This document shows positions 8,518 to 16,980 of a stretch of DNA of 64,000 nucleotides, piece by piece (the stretch's first letter is position 1; each line of letters begins with the position of its first letter). The stretch lies in the NCBI GenBank assembly GCA_903884105.1, contig CAISDJ010000089.1, forward strand, positions 1 to 64,000. Direction: 5' to 3'. The DNA comes from an uncultured Pseudomonadota bacterium. GTDB taxonomy: Bacteria > Pseudomonadota > Gammaproteobacteria > Steroidobacterales > Steroidobacteraceae. The notes under the pieces were generated by a model. The model searched no databases. It was not told where the DNA came from and saw only the letters and a program-made list of their open reading frames with translations. Made by a program: the position numbers and the translations under genes.

Positions 8518-9324
8518 TTATTCCCCGATGGAATCGTCCAGCGTCACGCTCACCGGACAGTGATCGCTCCCGAGAATATCGGCGTGGATGTCTGCGGCCT
8601 TGACCAGCGGCTTCAGCGAGGCTGAGACCAGCACGTAGTCGATTCTCCATCCGATGTTGCGTTCCCTGGACTTCGCGAAGTGGCTCCACCAGGAGTAGTA
8701 GCCGTTGCCCTCTTTGAAAAGCCGGAACGTATCCACGAATCCCGCATCGATGAACCCCTGGAAGCCCGCCCGTTCCTCTTGGGTAAATCCCTTCCTCCCT
8801 TCATTGGACTTCGGGTTGGCCAGATCGAATTCGGTGTGTGCGACATTGAGATCGCCGCAAAAGATCACTGGCTTCTGCTTCTCGAGCCACGTGCAGTAGG
8901 CGAGAAACGCGGGATCCCAATTGCGGTGGCGAAGCGCAAGGCGTCCGAGGTCGTCCTTGGCATTGGGGGTGTAGACGGTGACAACGTAAAACTTCTCGAA
9001 CTCCGCTGCGATGACGCGCCCCTCACTGCTGCTGTCGCCAAACGCGTCGGTGAACTCGAACCGGGAGCTGATCTCGTCCGGAAAGCCGTTGATCACGCTC
9101 AGCGGTTGTTGCTTCGAGAATATGGCGGTTCCCGAGTAACCCTTCTTGATCGCGGAATTCCAGTACTCGACGTAGTCGGGCAGGTCCATTTCAACCTGGC
9201 CTCGCTCTGCCTTGGTTTCCTGCAGGCACAGGATGTCCGGCTGATGGGCCGCCAGGAAACGCTGCAATTCGCCTTTGCGCAGGACCGCGCGAATGCCGTT
9301 GACGTTCCAGGAATAGATTTTCAT
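8518..9324 (-). CDS. xthA: Exodeoxyribonuclease III
   Basis: A 268-residue protein of the exonuclease-endonuclease-phosphatase fold. It has MKIYSWNVNGIRA at the start, the metal-binding QETKAE block, GDLNVAHTEFDL in the middle, and WRIDYVLVS and GSDHCPVSV near the end, all characteristic of the XthA/ExoA apurinic-site endonuclease and 3'-5' exonuclease in base-excision repair. It overlaps the stop of the glycosyltransferase gene by four bases, so it lies at the end of the minus-strand polyene unit and may be translated from that mRNA. This is an unusual setting for a DNA-repair gene and probably reflects genome packing. Confidence 0.93.
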   Translation of the reverse strand: MKIYSWNVNGIRAVLRKGELQRFLAAHQPDILCLQETKAERGQVEMDLPDYVEYWNSAIKKGYSGTAIFSKQQPLSVINGFPDEISSRFEFTDAFGDSSSEGRVIAAEFEKFYVVTVYTPNAKDDLGRLALRHRNWDPAFLAYCTWLEKQKPVIFCGDLNVAHTEFDLANPKSNEGRKGFTQEERAGFQGFIDAGFVDTFRLFKEGNGYYSWWSHFAKSRERNIGWRIDYVLVSASLKPLVKAADIHADILGSDHCPVSVTLDDSIGE

Positions 9325-10163
9325 AGGTTTTTCTCGTGCCCAGCGGGCCAGTCAGTCGCGCGACGCATGTCCCGCGTCCACTGGGGCCGATCACCGGCAA
9401 ACGTTTTTCGGGCGACGACGCGGGCAATGCGCCAGATGTCGCGGGCCGGCCGGAAATGGCTCGCGCGCCGATCGCCGGGATAGCGGGCTTTGATGGGTAC
9501 GGCCACCACGCCGAAGCCTTGCCACGTGCTCTCGATCAGCATCTCACTCTCGAAAGCGAAGCAGTCTTCCGGCGCGGCACTCGGCTTGACGCTCAACAGC
9601 AACTCCCTCGGATACAGCCGCTGTCCGCACTGGCTGTCCCTGATCACCATTCCGGCTGCGCGCGAGATCCAGAAGTCGGCGATGCGGTTGGCAAACCGGC
9701 GGGCCAACGGCGCTCTCTCTGCAGCCTGCAACCTCGCGCCGATGATCAGCGAGCCGGGGTGCCGGTTTGCCGCTTCAACGAACGCCGGAATATCGTGCGG
9801 ATCATGTTGGCCGTCGCCATCGAGTGTCACGACGGCCTGCGCGCCAAGCTCAATCGCTCTCCGGAAGCCAAGCGCCATTACACCCCCTTTGCCGAGGTGC
9901 GTATCGCTGCGCATTGCGACCAGGGGCAGGTCCGTGATGGTCTCCAGCGTTCCATCCGACGAGGCATCGTCGATTACGATGACCAGGCGCGACTCGGACA
10001 GGCAGGCCGTTGCGACGGCCCTCAAGGAGCGGGCTTCATTGCGGGCGGGAATGACCACAGCGATATCGTCGGCGTACAGCTTGGGTCCGGAACGCCCCCG
10101 CTGGCGGCGAAAGGGCAGTTCGTCCTGTGGGACTGTTACCTGCACGACGTGATCTCCAGGCAC
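9321..10163 (-). CDS. Family 2 glycosyltransferase of the polyene cluster
   Basis: A 280-residue soluble GT-A enzyme. AVVIPARNEA opens the nucleotide-sugar domain, VIDDASSDGT and LDGDGQHDP carry the acidic residues for the metal and nucleotide, and the fold resembles dolichol-phosphate-mannose-type synthases. Aryl polyene clusters often contain a GT2 domain (as in ApeJ) that adds a sugar to the lipid head. Translation appears to start at GTG 10163, overlapping the chain-length-factor gene by 28 bases; the first 25 residues are poorly conserved-looking, so a later start is possible. The 3' end overlaps xthA by four bases. Confidence 0.8.
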   Translation of the reverse strand: MPGDHVVQVTVPQDELPFRRQRGRSGPKLYADDIAVVIPARNEARSLRAVATACLSESRLVIVIDDASSDGTLETITDLPLVAMRSDTHLGKGGVMALGFRRAIELGAQAVVTLDGDGQHDPHDIPAFVEAANRHPGSLIIGARLQAAERAPLARRFANRIADFWISRAAGMVIRDSQCGQRLYPRELLLSVKPSAAPEDCFAFESEMLIESTWQGFGVVAVPIKARYPGDRRASHFRPARDIWRIARVVARKTFAGDRPQWTRDMRRATDWPAGHEKNL

Positions 10164-10930
10164 AGCGGCGACACGGACACCGTGGCGGTACTCGCGGCTG
10201 CGAGGCAGGATAACAGCGGCAACGACCTGGCGGCAGGATTCCCCCTTTGCAATGACAGCAGTTCCGGGTCAAGCACGACTGCATCGCGCGCCCATTGATC
10301 GGGGTCCCGCAGTTCGACGAGCGCAAGGCTGCGTGGTGTGGCGAAGGGGCTGAGTACGAACGCGACGCCGAAGCTGCGCGAGATCGAACAGACCGAAGAG
10401 AGGGGCGCAGGGGCAGCGTGATCGTACGCCACGAGCAGGATAGGCCGGTTGCTACAGACCGCCTGCAAGCCTGCCTCCAGCAATCCATAGGCGAACGACT
10501 CATCGCCACCACTCAATGCCGTAGCGCTTTGCATGCAGCCCACCGCAATCGTCCAGTAGCCGCTCGCGGCATTGTGAACCGAGTTATGGAATTTGGTCGG
10601 CGACAGCGGCGCATTGGCGGCGAGCTCACGGCACAGGTAATCGCTGATCTCGGTATCGCCATGACTCGAAGCAAACACGCAGGCCAGCTGCGCGGCATCG
10701 CTTCCGGCGGATCCGCAAGCTTCGGATGCGACCTGCACGGCAATTCGCGCGGTTGCCGGACTGCGGCGACGCTCGGCTGCGGACAGGACTGCAGGAGACG
10801 GGAGTGGTACGGACTCCGGCTTGAAAGGAGCTTCGCCGCGCAGGACTGCACTTGTCCGGGCCCAGTCCTCGAGGCCCGGACTCCAGACCCCGATGCCGTC
10901 GATGTAGACGCGCACTGCCGCGGCGCCCAC
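10136..10930 (-). CDS. Ketosynthase-like chain-length factor (ApeC-like)
   Basis: This 264-residue protein resembles the N-terminal half of a thiolase-fold ketosynthase. KFHNSVHNAASGYWTIA occurs where such partner subunits place their dimer-interface block. The catalytic cysteine motif seen in the adjacent synthase is absent, and the His and Lys motifs of the C-terminal half are missing. In characterised aryl polyene synthesis ApeC is a catalytically silent partner forming a KS:CLF-like heterodimer with ApeO, so this gene most likely pairs with its immediate upstream neighbour. The GTG start shares one base with that gene's TAG stop (TAGTG). Confidence 0.82.
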   Translation of the reverse strand: MGAAAVRVYIDGIGVWSPGLEDWARTSAVLRGEAPFKPESVPLPSPAVLSAAERRRSPATARIAVQVASEACGSAGSDAAQLACVFASSHGDTEISDYLCRELAANAPLSPTKFHNSVHNAASGYWTIAVGCMQSATALSGGDESFAYGLLEAGLQAVCSNRPILLVAYDHAAPAPLSSVCSISRSFGVAFVLSPFATPRSLALVELRDPDQWARDAVVLDPELLSLQRGNPAARSLPLLSCLAAASTATVSVSPLCLEITSCR

Positions 10931-12108
10931 TACGGCACCATCCCGAAGATCAGCGAGCAGTTATTGCCGCCGAAGCCAAAGGAATTGCTCATGACTGTGC
11001 GCAGGGACTCGCGGGATGGTGAGGTGCGCACGTAGTCCTTGAACCGCGGTTCGACCTCCGTGCAGTTCAGGGTCTGTGGAATGAAACCGTGCGTCAGGCT
11101 CAACAGTGAATAGACCGCTTCGACAATTCCGGCAGCGCCCAGCGTGTGTCCGGTCCAGCCTTTCACCGAACTGCAGGCCACGGGAGCCGTGAACAGCGTC
11201 CGCATCGCCTCGCCCTCGATCTGGTCGTTGAGACGCGTGGCCGTTCCGTGGAGATTCACGTAGTCGATGGCTGTCGTATCAATGTTCGCGCTCGCGAGCG
11301 CCTGTTCCATCGCGCGCCTCGCACCGAAGCCTTCCGGATGCGGGCTGGACATGTGATGGGCATCGCTGGTTTCTCCATACCCCAGAAGAACGATGCCGCC
11401 TCCCGTTCCACGCTCCAGCAGCGCGAAGCCCGAGCCCTCGCCGAGGCTCAAGCCCTGGCGCGCGACATCAAAGGGGCGACAGGCCTCCGTCGACATCAGT
11501 TCGAGGGAGTTGAAACCGTGCAGCACCGATTGGCACAACGTGTCCGTGCCGCCGACCAACACGGCGTCTGCAAGCCCGTGGCGCAGCAAGCGCTCTGCGC
11601 AACCGAAGACGCGCGCGCTTGACGAACAGGCGGTCGATACACCGAATGCGGGACCCTCGAGCCCGAAGTAGCTCCGAACGAAGTCGACCAGGGAATAGGG
11701 CGAATGGACCCTGGGGTGACGATAGGCGGCAGGGAGCTCATTGTCGTTGTCCCGGAGCCGGTATGCGTCCTCAGTGCTTCCGATGCTGCCGGTCGATGTG
11801 CCGAGCACCACCGCAATCCGGCGTGGCCCGAAGCGCTCACGCAGGGCGACGACTGCGTCTTCCATGCCGTCTTGTTGCAAGCCCACGAGCGCAAGCCGGT
11901 TATTGCGGCAATCCCATTCTGCAAACTCGGCGGGCAGGGGCGAGTCTTCGAGACCACGCACCCGTCCGACATGCGTCCGCAAGGGGGCGCCAGGCAGATC
12001 ATTCGGTGCGAGTCCGGATCGACCAGCCGCAAGGGAGTCCCACAGCGCAGAGCGGCCATGCCCGGCCGCGCACACGGCGGTGTAATGACGGACGGTCACT
12101 GGCTGCAT
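10930..12108 (-). CDS. 3-oxoacyl-ACP synthase (FabF-like, ApeO-like)
   Basis: A 392-residue condensing enzyme with an intact active site: Cys161 in STACSSSAR, His287 in LHGTATR, Lys316 and His321 in SVKGWTGHTLGA, and the glycine-rich SFGFGGNN near the C-terminus. It extends the chain by decarboxylative condensation with malonyl-ACP. Being followed directly by a Cys-less partner indicates a KS:CLF pair as in aryl polyene synthases. It is the first gene of the minus-strand unit, diverging from the methyltransferase gene across about 160 bp that must hold promoters for both. A second ketosynthase (ApeR-like), found in longer clusters, is not seen in the window. Confidence 0.9.
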   Translation of the reverse strand: MQPVTVRHYTAVCAAGHGRSALWDSLAAGRSGLAPNDLPGAPLRTHVGRVRGLEDSPLPAEFAEWDCRNNRLALVGLQQDGMEDAVVALRERFGPRRIAVVLGTSTGSIGSTEDAYRLRDNDNELPAAYRHPRVHSPYSLVDFVRSYFGLEGPAFGVSTACSSSARVFGCAERLLRHGLADAVLVGGTDTLCQSVLHGFNSLELMSTEACRPFDVARQGLSLGEGSGFALLERGTGGGIVLLGYGETSDAHHMSSPHPEGFGARRAMEQALASANIDTTAIDYVNLHGTATRLNDQIEGEAMRTLFTAPVACSSVKGWTGHTLGAAGIVEAVYSLLSLTHGFIPQTLNCTEVEPRFKDYVRTSPSRESLRTVMSNSFGFGGNNCSLIFGMVP

Positions 12109-12268
12109 GCGGATTCAGGGAGCCTCTGAGCTTGCCCGGCGCTCTTTTAAACGATGGCATCGAATCGATACCCTGCGGGCGGGTCGCTTATGATCTCGAA
12201 CGGCGCTCTGCAATAGCAAGCGGGTTGAAGGCGGGCGTTGGTCAATCGAGGAAACAGGAGGGTAGGGG

Positions 12269-12979
12269 ATGGATGCAGCGCAGGTTGAAAATATTGCCAG
12301 CCAGTATCTGCCCAGTCGCTGGCACTATTACTACGCGCGCTCGAAGCTTGCGACCGATCCGCTTTACGCAGCCGTTGTCGAAGCCCTTGCCGGTACACAT
12401 GCTCCCCTGCTGGACCTCGGTTGCGGGATGGGGTTGCTGGCTCACTGTTGCCGCGCTTGCGGCGTTGCCTTCTCGTATCACGGGGTCGACAACGACATAG
12501 CCAAGATCGAGCTTGCGAGAGCGGCCGCGGCCCGAGCGGGATTGAGCGCTTGCCGTTTCGACACTCTGGACCTTGCGCAAGGCATGCCGGCTCATCAGGG
12601 CAGCGTCGCGCTCCTCGACGTGCTGCAGTTTCTCCCGCCTGAGCGCATGGCCGTCCTCATCGCGCAAGCCGCTGCCTGCATCACGGACTCGGGCCGACTC
12701 GTCATTCGCACCGGCCTGCAGGATGCGAGCTGGCGAACGCGTGTGACCAAGGCAGCCGACTGGTTCTCGCGAGCCATCCGCTGGATGAATGCTGCGCCAC
12801 GCGCCTACCCCACGAACGCGTTCCTCCATGAACACCTCCGCGCACACGGGCTGGAGGCCAGTTTCAGTCCTCTCTGGGGGAACACCCCGTTCAACAACTG
12901 GCTGGTCGTGGCGCGACGGTCAACGGCAATACCGCGCGCAAACCCCGGGATTGCACCGTCTCCAGCACCCGCCGGATGA
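12269..12979 (+). CDS. Class I SAM-dependent methyltransferase
   Basis: The 236-residue protein carries the SAM-binding motif LLDLGCGMGLLA near residue 50 and an acidic VDND at the end of the second strand, as in class I methyltransferases. Position between the two arms of the polyene cluster suggests it methylates the product, perhaps the aryl head, as is common in aryl polyene clusters; the substrate is inferred. A strong ribosome-binding site (AGGAGGGTAGGGG) precedes ATG 12269. The last 89 bases overlap the 3' end of the convergent polysaccharide deacetylase gene, so the proline- and alanine-rich tail may be a late extension. Confidence 0.8.
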   Translation: MDAAQVENIASQYLPSRWHYYYARSKLATDPLYAAVVEALAGTHAPLLDLGCGMGLLAHCCRACGVAFSYHGVDNDIAKIELARAAAARAGLSACRFDTLDLAQGMPAHQGSVALLDVLQFLPPERMAVLIAQAAACITDSGRLVIRTGLQDASWRTRVTKAADWFSRAIRWMNAAPRAYPTNAFLHEHLRAHGLEASFSPLWGNTPFNNWLVVARRSTAIPRANPGIAPSPAPAG

Positions 12980-13664
12980 TGGCCACGGAGCGGCCATGGG
13001 TAGCCCCTTCATGCAACAGCACGATCGAGCCCGGGTGGAGGTTGGGTGACAGCCGCTGCACCACCTGTTCGGGGTCACCGCTGACAGCGTCATAGCCACG
13101 AGCGCTCCATGACACGCGACTCAGACCGTGCTGTGCCAGCGACGAAGCGACGAAGGGATTCGTGTGTCCGGCCACCGAGCGGAACCAGCGCGGGGCCTGC
13201 CCCGACAAAGACGTCAGCACTTCTTGTGCCGTGCCGATTTCCAATTCCATGCGCGCGGGACCCAGACTCCAGAACCGGGCTGCAGGATGCGTCGCAGTGT
13301 GGTTGCCAATGTCATGGCCGCGCCGGCGGATGGCTGCAACAAGCTCGGGTCGTTCACCCGCGCGGTCACTGACCAGGAAGAAGGTGGCACGCGCGTGGAA
13401 CTCATCGAGCAGATCGAGTACCGCGGCCGTATCGGCCGACGGCCCGTCGTCGATGGTCAGCCAGACCTCGGGCTGATCGGTGGGTAGCCGGGTCATAACC
13501 GGTCCAAACCACCCGGAATGGGGATACAGGGTGGAGACCACGATCGGCAGGTGCAGCGCCACCAGCAGGAGCAGCGCCGCAAGAGGCCAGCCTGACCCGA
13601 GGAGCAGCGCGGGCGGCACCAGCGTCAGGCCGAGCAGGAAGACGCGCTTTCCGGATGGACTCAT
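12891..13664 (-). CDS. Polysaccharide deacetylase (NodB homology domain)
   Basis: A 257-residue carbohydrate esterase 4 type protein. After a hydrophobic N-terminus (two adjacent membrane segments in the first 45 residues) come TIDDGPS, with the catalytic and metal Asp pair, HTATHPA with the metal histidines, and a C-terminal IVLLHEG block. Such enzymes remove N-acetyl groups from peptidoglycan, chitin or exopolysaccharide outside the inner membrane. The third motif (RWFRSVAG) is divergent from the usual RxPxG form. Small deacetylases of this type also occur beside polyene and hopanoid clusters, so a link to the adjacent pathway is possible but unproven. Confidence 0.82.
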   Translation of the reverse strand: MSPSGKRVFLLGLTLVPPALLLGSGWPLAALLLLVALHLPIVVSTLYPHSGWFGPVMTRLPTDQPEVWLTIDDGPSADTAAVLDLLDEFHARATFFLVSDRAGERPELVAAIRRRGHDIGNHTATHPAARFWSLGPARMELEIGTAQEVLTSLSGQAPRWFRSVAGHTNPFVASSLAQHGLSRVSWSARGYDAVSGDPEQVVQRLSPNLHPGSIVLLHEGATHGRSVAIIRRVLETVQSRGLRAVLPLTVAPRPASC

Positions 13665-13757
13665 TTAACGCATCTTAACGATCCTGTCGAAACGAGCAAC
13701 GTTCTCGTCGCTCGGGTTAACTCTCGATGGCCGGCGCGAAGACCGAGCGCCCGGCCC

Positions 13758-15707
13758 TTAGCGCCGTCCCTTCCGGTCGCCGTCTTCACTCTGGCCAGTC
13801 TGCCGCCCGCGCCGTTCGCTGCCGTCGTTGCCACCGCCCTGGGAGTTGATCTGCCTGGTCGGTTCGCGCGCTGGAGCGGACTGCACGGGTGCGGGTGAGT
13901 TTTGAGATTCAATCGATCGTCCCCGCTCCTCGCGGTAGACGGGAGGATTGTCGATGCGTCGGGTCGGTGCCCGCACCTCTTGCTGTGGCCGGTCAATGCG
14001 GGACTCGGCACGAGGGACTCGACGCTCGAGCGCAGGCGCTGTCGATTCGCGGTAGACAGGCTCAGGCGCCCCGACAGCGGGAGACTCGACGCTCGAGCGT
14101 TCCTGCTTCTCGCTCGATGCCGGCCGTCGGCCGATGTTCTGCCGGCCGATCACCCGCGGCGGGGCTTCTGTGTCCGGTATGCCGTTGTCGCGCTGCAGGC
14201 GGCTCTCGCGCCGCTCGCGGTCTGCAATGGAGGGAGGCTCCCCTGACGATTGGCGACGGGTCTCGCGCTCGGGAACCGTATCGCGAGCCGCGCTACCGTC
14301 GCGCGGCGTGACGTTCCGTCCCCGTTGGAGCCGAGGCGTACCGCCGACCCAGCCTGCGTCACGGCCCCGCACAGCCCCCGGATCGCGTTCCGGACTCAGG
14401 GTGTTGGACTCGATGACGCCACGGTCGCGATCGTTCCAGCGGATCTGGTTGCGGTCCACGGGGCGCCCGCGCGTGAAATCGTCTCGCGATACCACCGTCA
14501 CGGCATCGCCACGACCCTGGTGGGCGTAGTGTTCGTTCCGGCCACGACTGTCGTACACGTTGGTGATGTAGCTGTTGTTCACGATGACCGTGTTCGAGAG
14601 GTTCACGTCGTTGATGTGGCGGCGGCTGGCGCGATAGCCTGGCACGTACACCTCACGGGGTCCGAGTGGGAACCAGCCGACACCCGCGCCGAAGGAGACG
14701 GACACGCTGACAGACGGGCCGCCGACCCACGCAACCAGCGCGGGCGCATACACGGGACGAACGGAGCGTGGTCCCGGAACCCAGCCCCAGCGGCTGCCGA
14801 CGAAAGCCCACCGGCCATAGTGGAACGGGGCAAAGCCCCATGGCGCATCATCCATCCAGGTCCAGCCCCACGGCTTGACCCAGGCCCAATGACCGAAGCG
14901 GTACGGCGCCCAGCCCACGGCGATGGCGCGCGGGTACCAGACATAGCCGTATTCCGGCGAAGAACGCCACTCACCGTGGTCGTCGAGGTCCTCATAGCCG
15001 ATGACTTCACGGGAAACGTAACGGGTCGACGCTGCCCGCGTGACCCGCTCCTCGCGAGCGTCGGCCCATTGCTCGAAACCGCTGCGGCGCTCGACCGAGT
15101 CGATGGCGGCGGACAGGCGATCCTTGCCCGTGAAGATACCCTGGCGGCCTGAATCGACGTGGTAAGTACGCGCACCGCGTTCGCCGCTCTCCACGGTGGT
15201 CGCGCCGTCGCGAACTTTGACCACAGTGGTATCCCCGCCCCGGTTGACTTCGATGGTGTACTCGCCGGGATCCAGCAACGAGACCACGGCGTTCGGCGTG
15301 TCGATCTCGATGGTTTCCTCGCGGCCCACGTCGCGAACGTGCACGGTCAGCACGCCTTCATCAAGCGCAATGCGCAGGGTGTCGCTGCCGAGATCCTTGA
15401 GCTGAAGGGAGGTGTATTCGTCGAGGTGCAGGGCGGCCGAGCCCACCTGCAGCTCGGCCCGGGCATCCTGGTCGGCCCATAGCCGGCCGCCGGTGGTCAA
15501 CGGCCGATTCAACGCAGCGGTCGCGCGCTCGTCGGAGCCGGCCTCTTCCAGCGTCACCTCGCCCTGTCGGTAGCTCAGGCGGGCGACGCGATCGGGGGGA
15601 TCGTCGCCCTCCGCGACTTCCTGGGCGGAGGCTGCCTGCAGCAGCGGTAAGGACAGCACGGCGGCCAAGGCCAGCGTGCGGAGTCGCGCGAACAGGGGTG
15701 TACTCAT
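13758..15707 (-). CDS. DUF6600/FecR-like secreted protein with disordered tail
   Basis: The 649-residue product starts with a signal peptide ending near QAASAQ. Residues about 40-190 resemble a FecR-like beta domain (DNPRLWADQ-type repeats, LDEYTSLQLKDL). Residues about 235-350 are very rich in Trp, Tyr and Gly, with GHWAWVKPWGWTW and GFAPFHYGRWAFVG, the signature of the DUF6600 family. From about residue 400 the chain becomes a long Arg/Pro/Glu/Ser-rich segment that is probably unstructured. The role is unknown; secretion and a cell-envelope location are likely. It follows the ABC permease gene after 91 bp and may be its own transcription unit. Confidence 0.75.
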   Translation of the reverse strand: MSTPLFARLRTLALAAVLSLPLLQAASAQEVAEGDDPPDRVARLSYRQGEVTLEEAGSDERATAALNRPLTTGGRLWADQDARAELQVGSAALHLDEYTSLQLKDLGSDTLRIALDEGVLTVHVRDVGREETIEIDTPNAVVSLLDPGEYTIEVNRGGDTTVVKVRDGATTVESGERGARTYHVDSGRQGIFTGKDRLSAAIDSVERRSGFEQWADAREERVTRAASTRYVSREVIGYEDLDDHGEWRSSPEYGYVWYPRAIAVGWAPYRFGHWAWVKPWGWTWMDDAPWGFAPFHYGRWAFVGSRWGWVPGPRSVRPVYAPALVAWVGGPSVSVSVSFGAGVGWFPLGPREVYVPGYRASRRHINDVNLSNTVIVNNSYITNVYDSRGRNEHYAHQGRGDAVTVVSRDDFTRGRPVDRNQIRWNDRDRGVIESNTLSPERDPGAVRGRDAGWVGGTPRLQRGRNVTPRDGSAARDTVPERETRRQSSGEPPSIADRERRESRLQRDNGIPDTEAPPRVIGRQNIGRRPASSEKQERSSVESPAVGAPEPVYRESTAPALERRVPRAESRIDRPQQEVRAPTRRIDNPPVYREERGRSIESQNSPAPVQSAPAREPTRQINSQGGGNDGSERRGRQTGQSEDGDRKGRR

Positions 15708-15798
15708 TTAACTGCTTCTCCGCCCAAAGACCCGTGTTCAGGCCCTTGGGACGAAGAATGGGCTCGCGCCCGTGAACCGTGGCTGAATCGGTACTTCG

Positions 15799-16980
15799 CT
15801 AGCCGAGCAGGGCTTCCCGGCGATAAAGGCGGATCGCCAGGGCAACCAACAGGCCACCTACGATCAGACTGGTGCCCGCCGAGATCGCGATGTTGCTGGC
15901 TGACAGCGAGTCTCCCCGCAGCAGCTGGGTAATCAGCAAGTGCTGGCTTAAGGAAGGCAGCGCCATCAGCCAGGCGTTCTCCTTGAGCGAGTACAGGCTG
16001 GCCACGAGGATAGGCAGCGTGGGAATGAGCAGCACGAGCGCCACCCAGGTCTGGGCTTCCTTGTAACTGCGGGTAAACGACGCGATCACCGTCATCAGCC
16101 CTGCGCCGAGCGGCACGAACGGCAGCGTCACGCCCAGCACCGCGAGCGCCACCGGTACGCCGAAGTTCGACGACATGCCAAGCGATTCCAGTGGCACCCA
16201 ACGCAAGCTCACGGTAAACGCCGCTACCGTGAGCGCGAGCGACAGCGTCATGAACAGGCAGGTCGCGAGGATCTTGCCGCCGATGAGCGAACCGCGTTGC
16301 ACGGGCAGTGTCAGCAGCGCTTCGAGGGAGCCACGCTCGCGTTCGCCTGCCGTTGCATCGATGGCGAGGTACAGGCCACCCATCAGCGTTGCGAACAGGA
16401 TCAGGTAAGTCATCATGCCGAGGACCAGCACCGAGCGGCCGGCCGGCGTCGACACATCCACGGTCCGGACATCGATCGGCAGCATCGTGATGGGACTGAT
16501 GCCCCTTGCCTGCAGGCGCACGGCGGCCAGCTGGCGCCCGTAGGCCTCGAGCAGGTTGTGAGCGCGCGCGGCGTACTTGGCCACCTGATTGTTGGAGCTG
16601 TCCCAGACAAGGTCGAGCGGTGCGGGTTGACCCTGTTGCAGTCGCTCCGCATATCGCTCCGGGATCACGAGGACCAGGTCGGCGTCGCCTGCTCGAACTG
16701 CCGCTTGTGCTGCGGCCAGCGACGGGAGCGCGGTCTTGATCGTCGTGCCGTTCTCTTCCAGAAAGCGGATCAGGTTCGGTGCGACGGACTGTCCGGACAC
16801 GGCGAGCTCAAGCGGCGTATCCAGGTTGCTCACGGCGCGATCGAGCGTGAGCGTCATCATCAATGCGAACAGGATCGGCCCGACGAGCGGTCCGAAGACC
16901 AGCGCCGAAAAGAAGGTGCGCCGATCCCGCAGGTTCTCGCGGATTTCCTTGACGGCGACGATCAGGGCCGGCGACTTCAA
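15799..16980 (-). CDS. ABC-2 type permease (NatB-like)
   Basis: A 393-residue membrane protein with one N-terminal helix (about 22-42), a long extracytoplasmic domain and five or six helices from about residue 175 onward. This is the NatB/YhaP organisation of ABC-2 exporters. With the ATPase encoded immediately upstream it forms a NatAB-type exporter; family members are linked to sodium extrusion or export of other small solutes. Translation begins at TTG, which overlaps the ATPase stop as TTGA, indicating coupled synthesis. The true substrate is not evident. Confidence 0.82.
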   Translation of the reverse strand: MKSPALIVAVKEIRENLRDRRTFFSALVFGPLVGPILFALMMTLTLDRAVSNLDTPLELAVSGQSVAPNLIRFLEENGTTIKTALPSLAAAQAAVRAGDADLVLVIPERYAERLQQGQPAPLDLVWDSSNNQVAKYAARAHNLLEAYGRQLAAVRLQARGISPITMLPIDVRTVDVSTPAGRSVLVLGMMTYLILFATLMGGLYLAIDATAGERERGSLEALLTLPVQRGSLIGGKILATCLFMTLSLALTVAAFTVSLRWVPLESLGMSSNFGVPVALAVLGVTLPFVPLGAGLMTVIASFTRSYKEAQTWVALVLLIPTLPILVASLYSLKENAWLMALPSLSQHLLITQLLRGDSLSASNIAISAGTSLIVGGLLVALAIRLYRREALLG

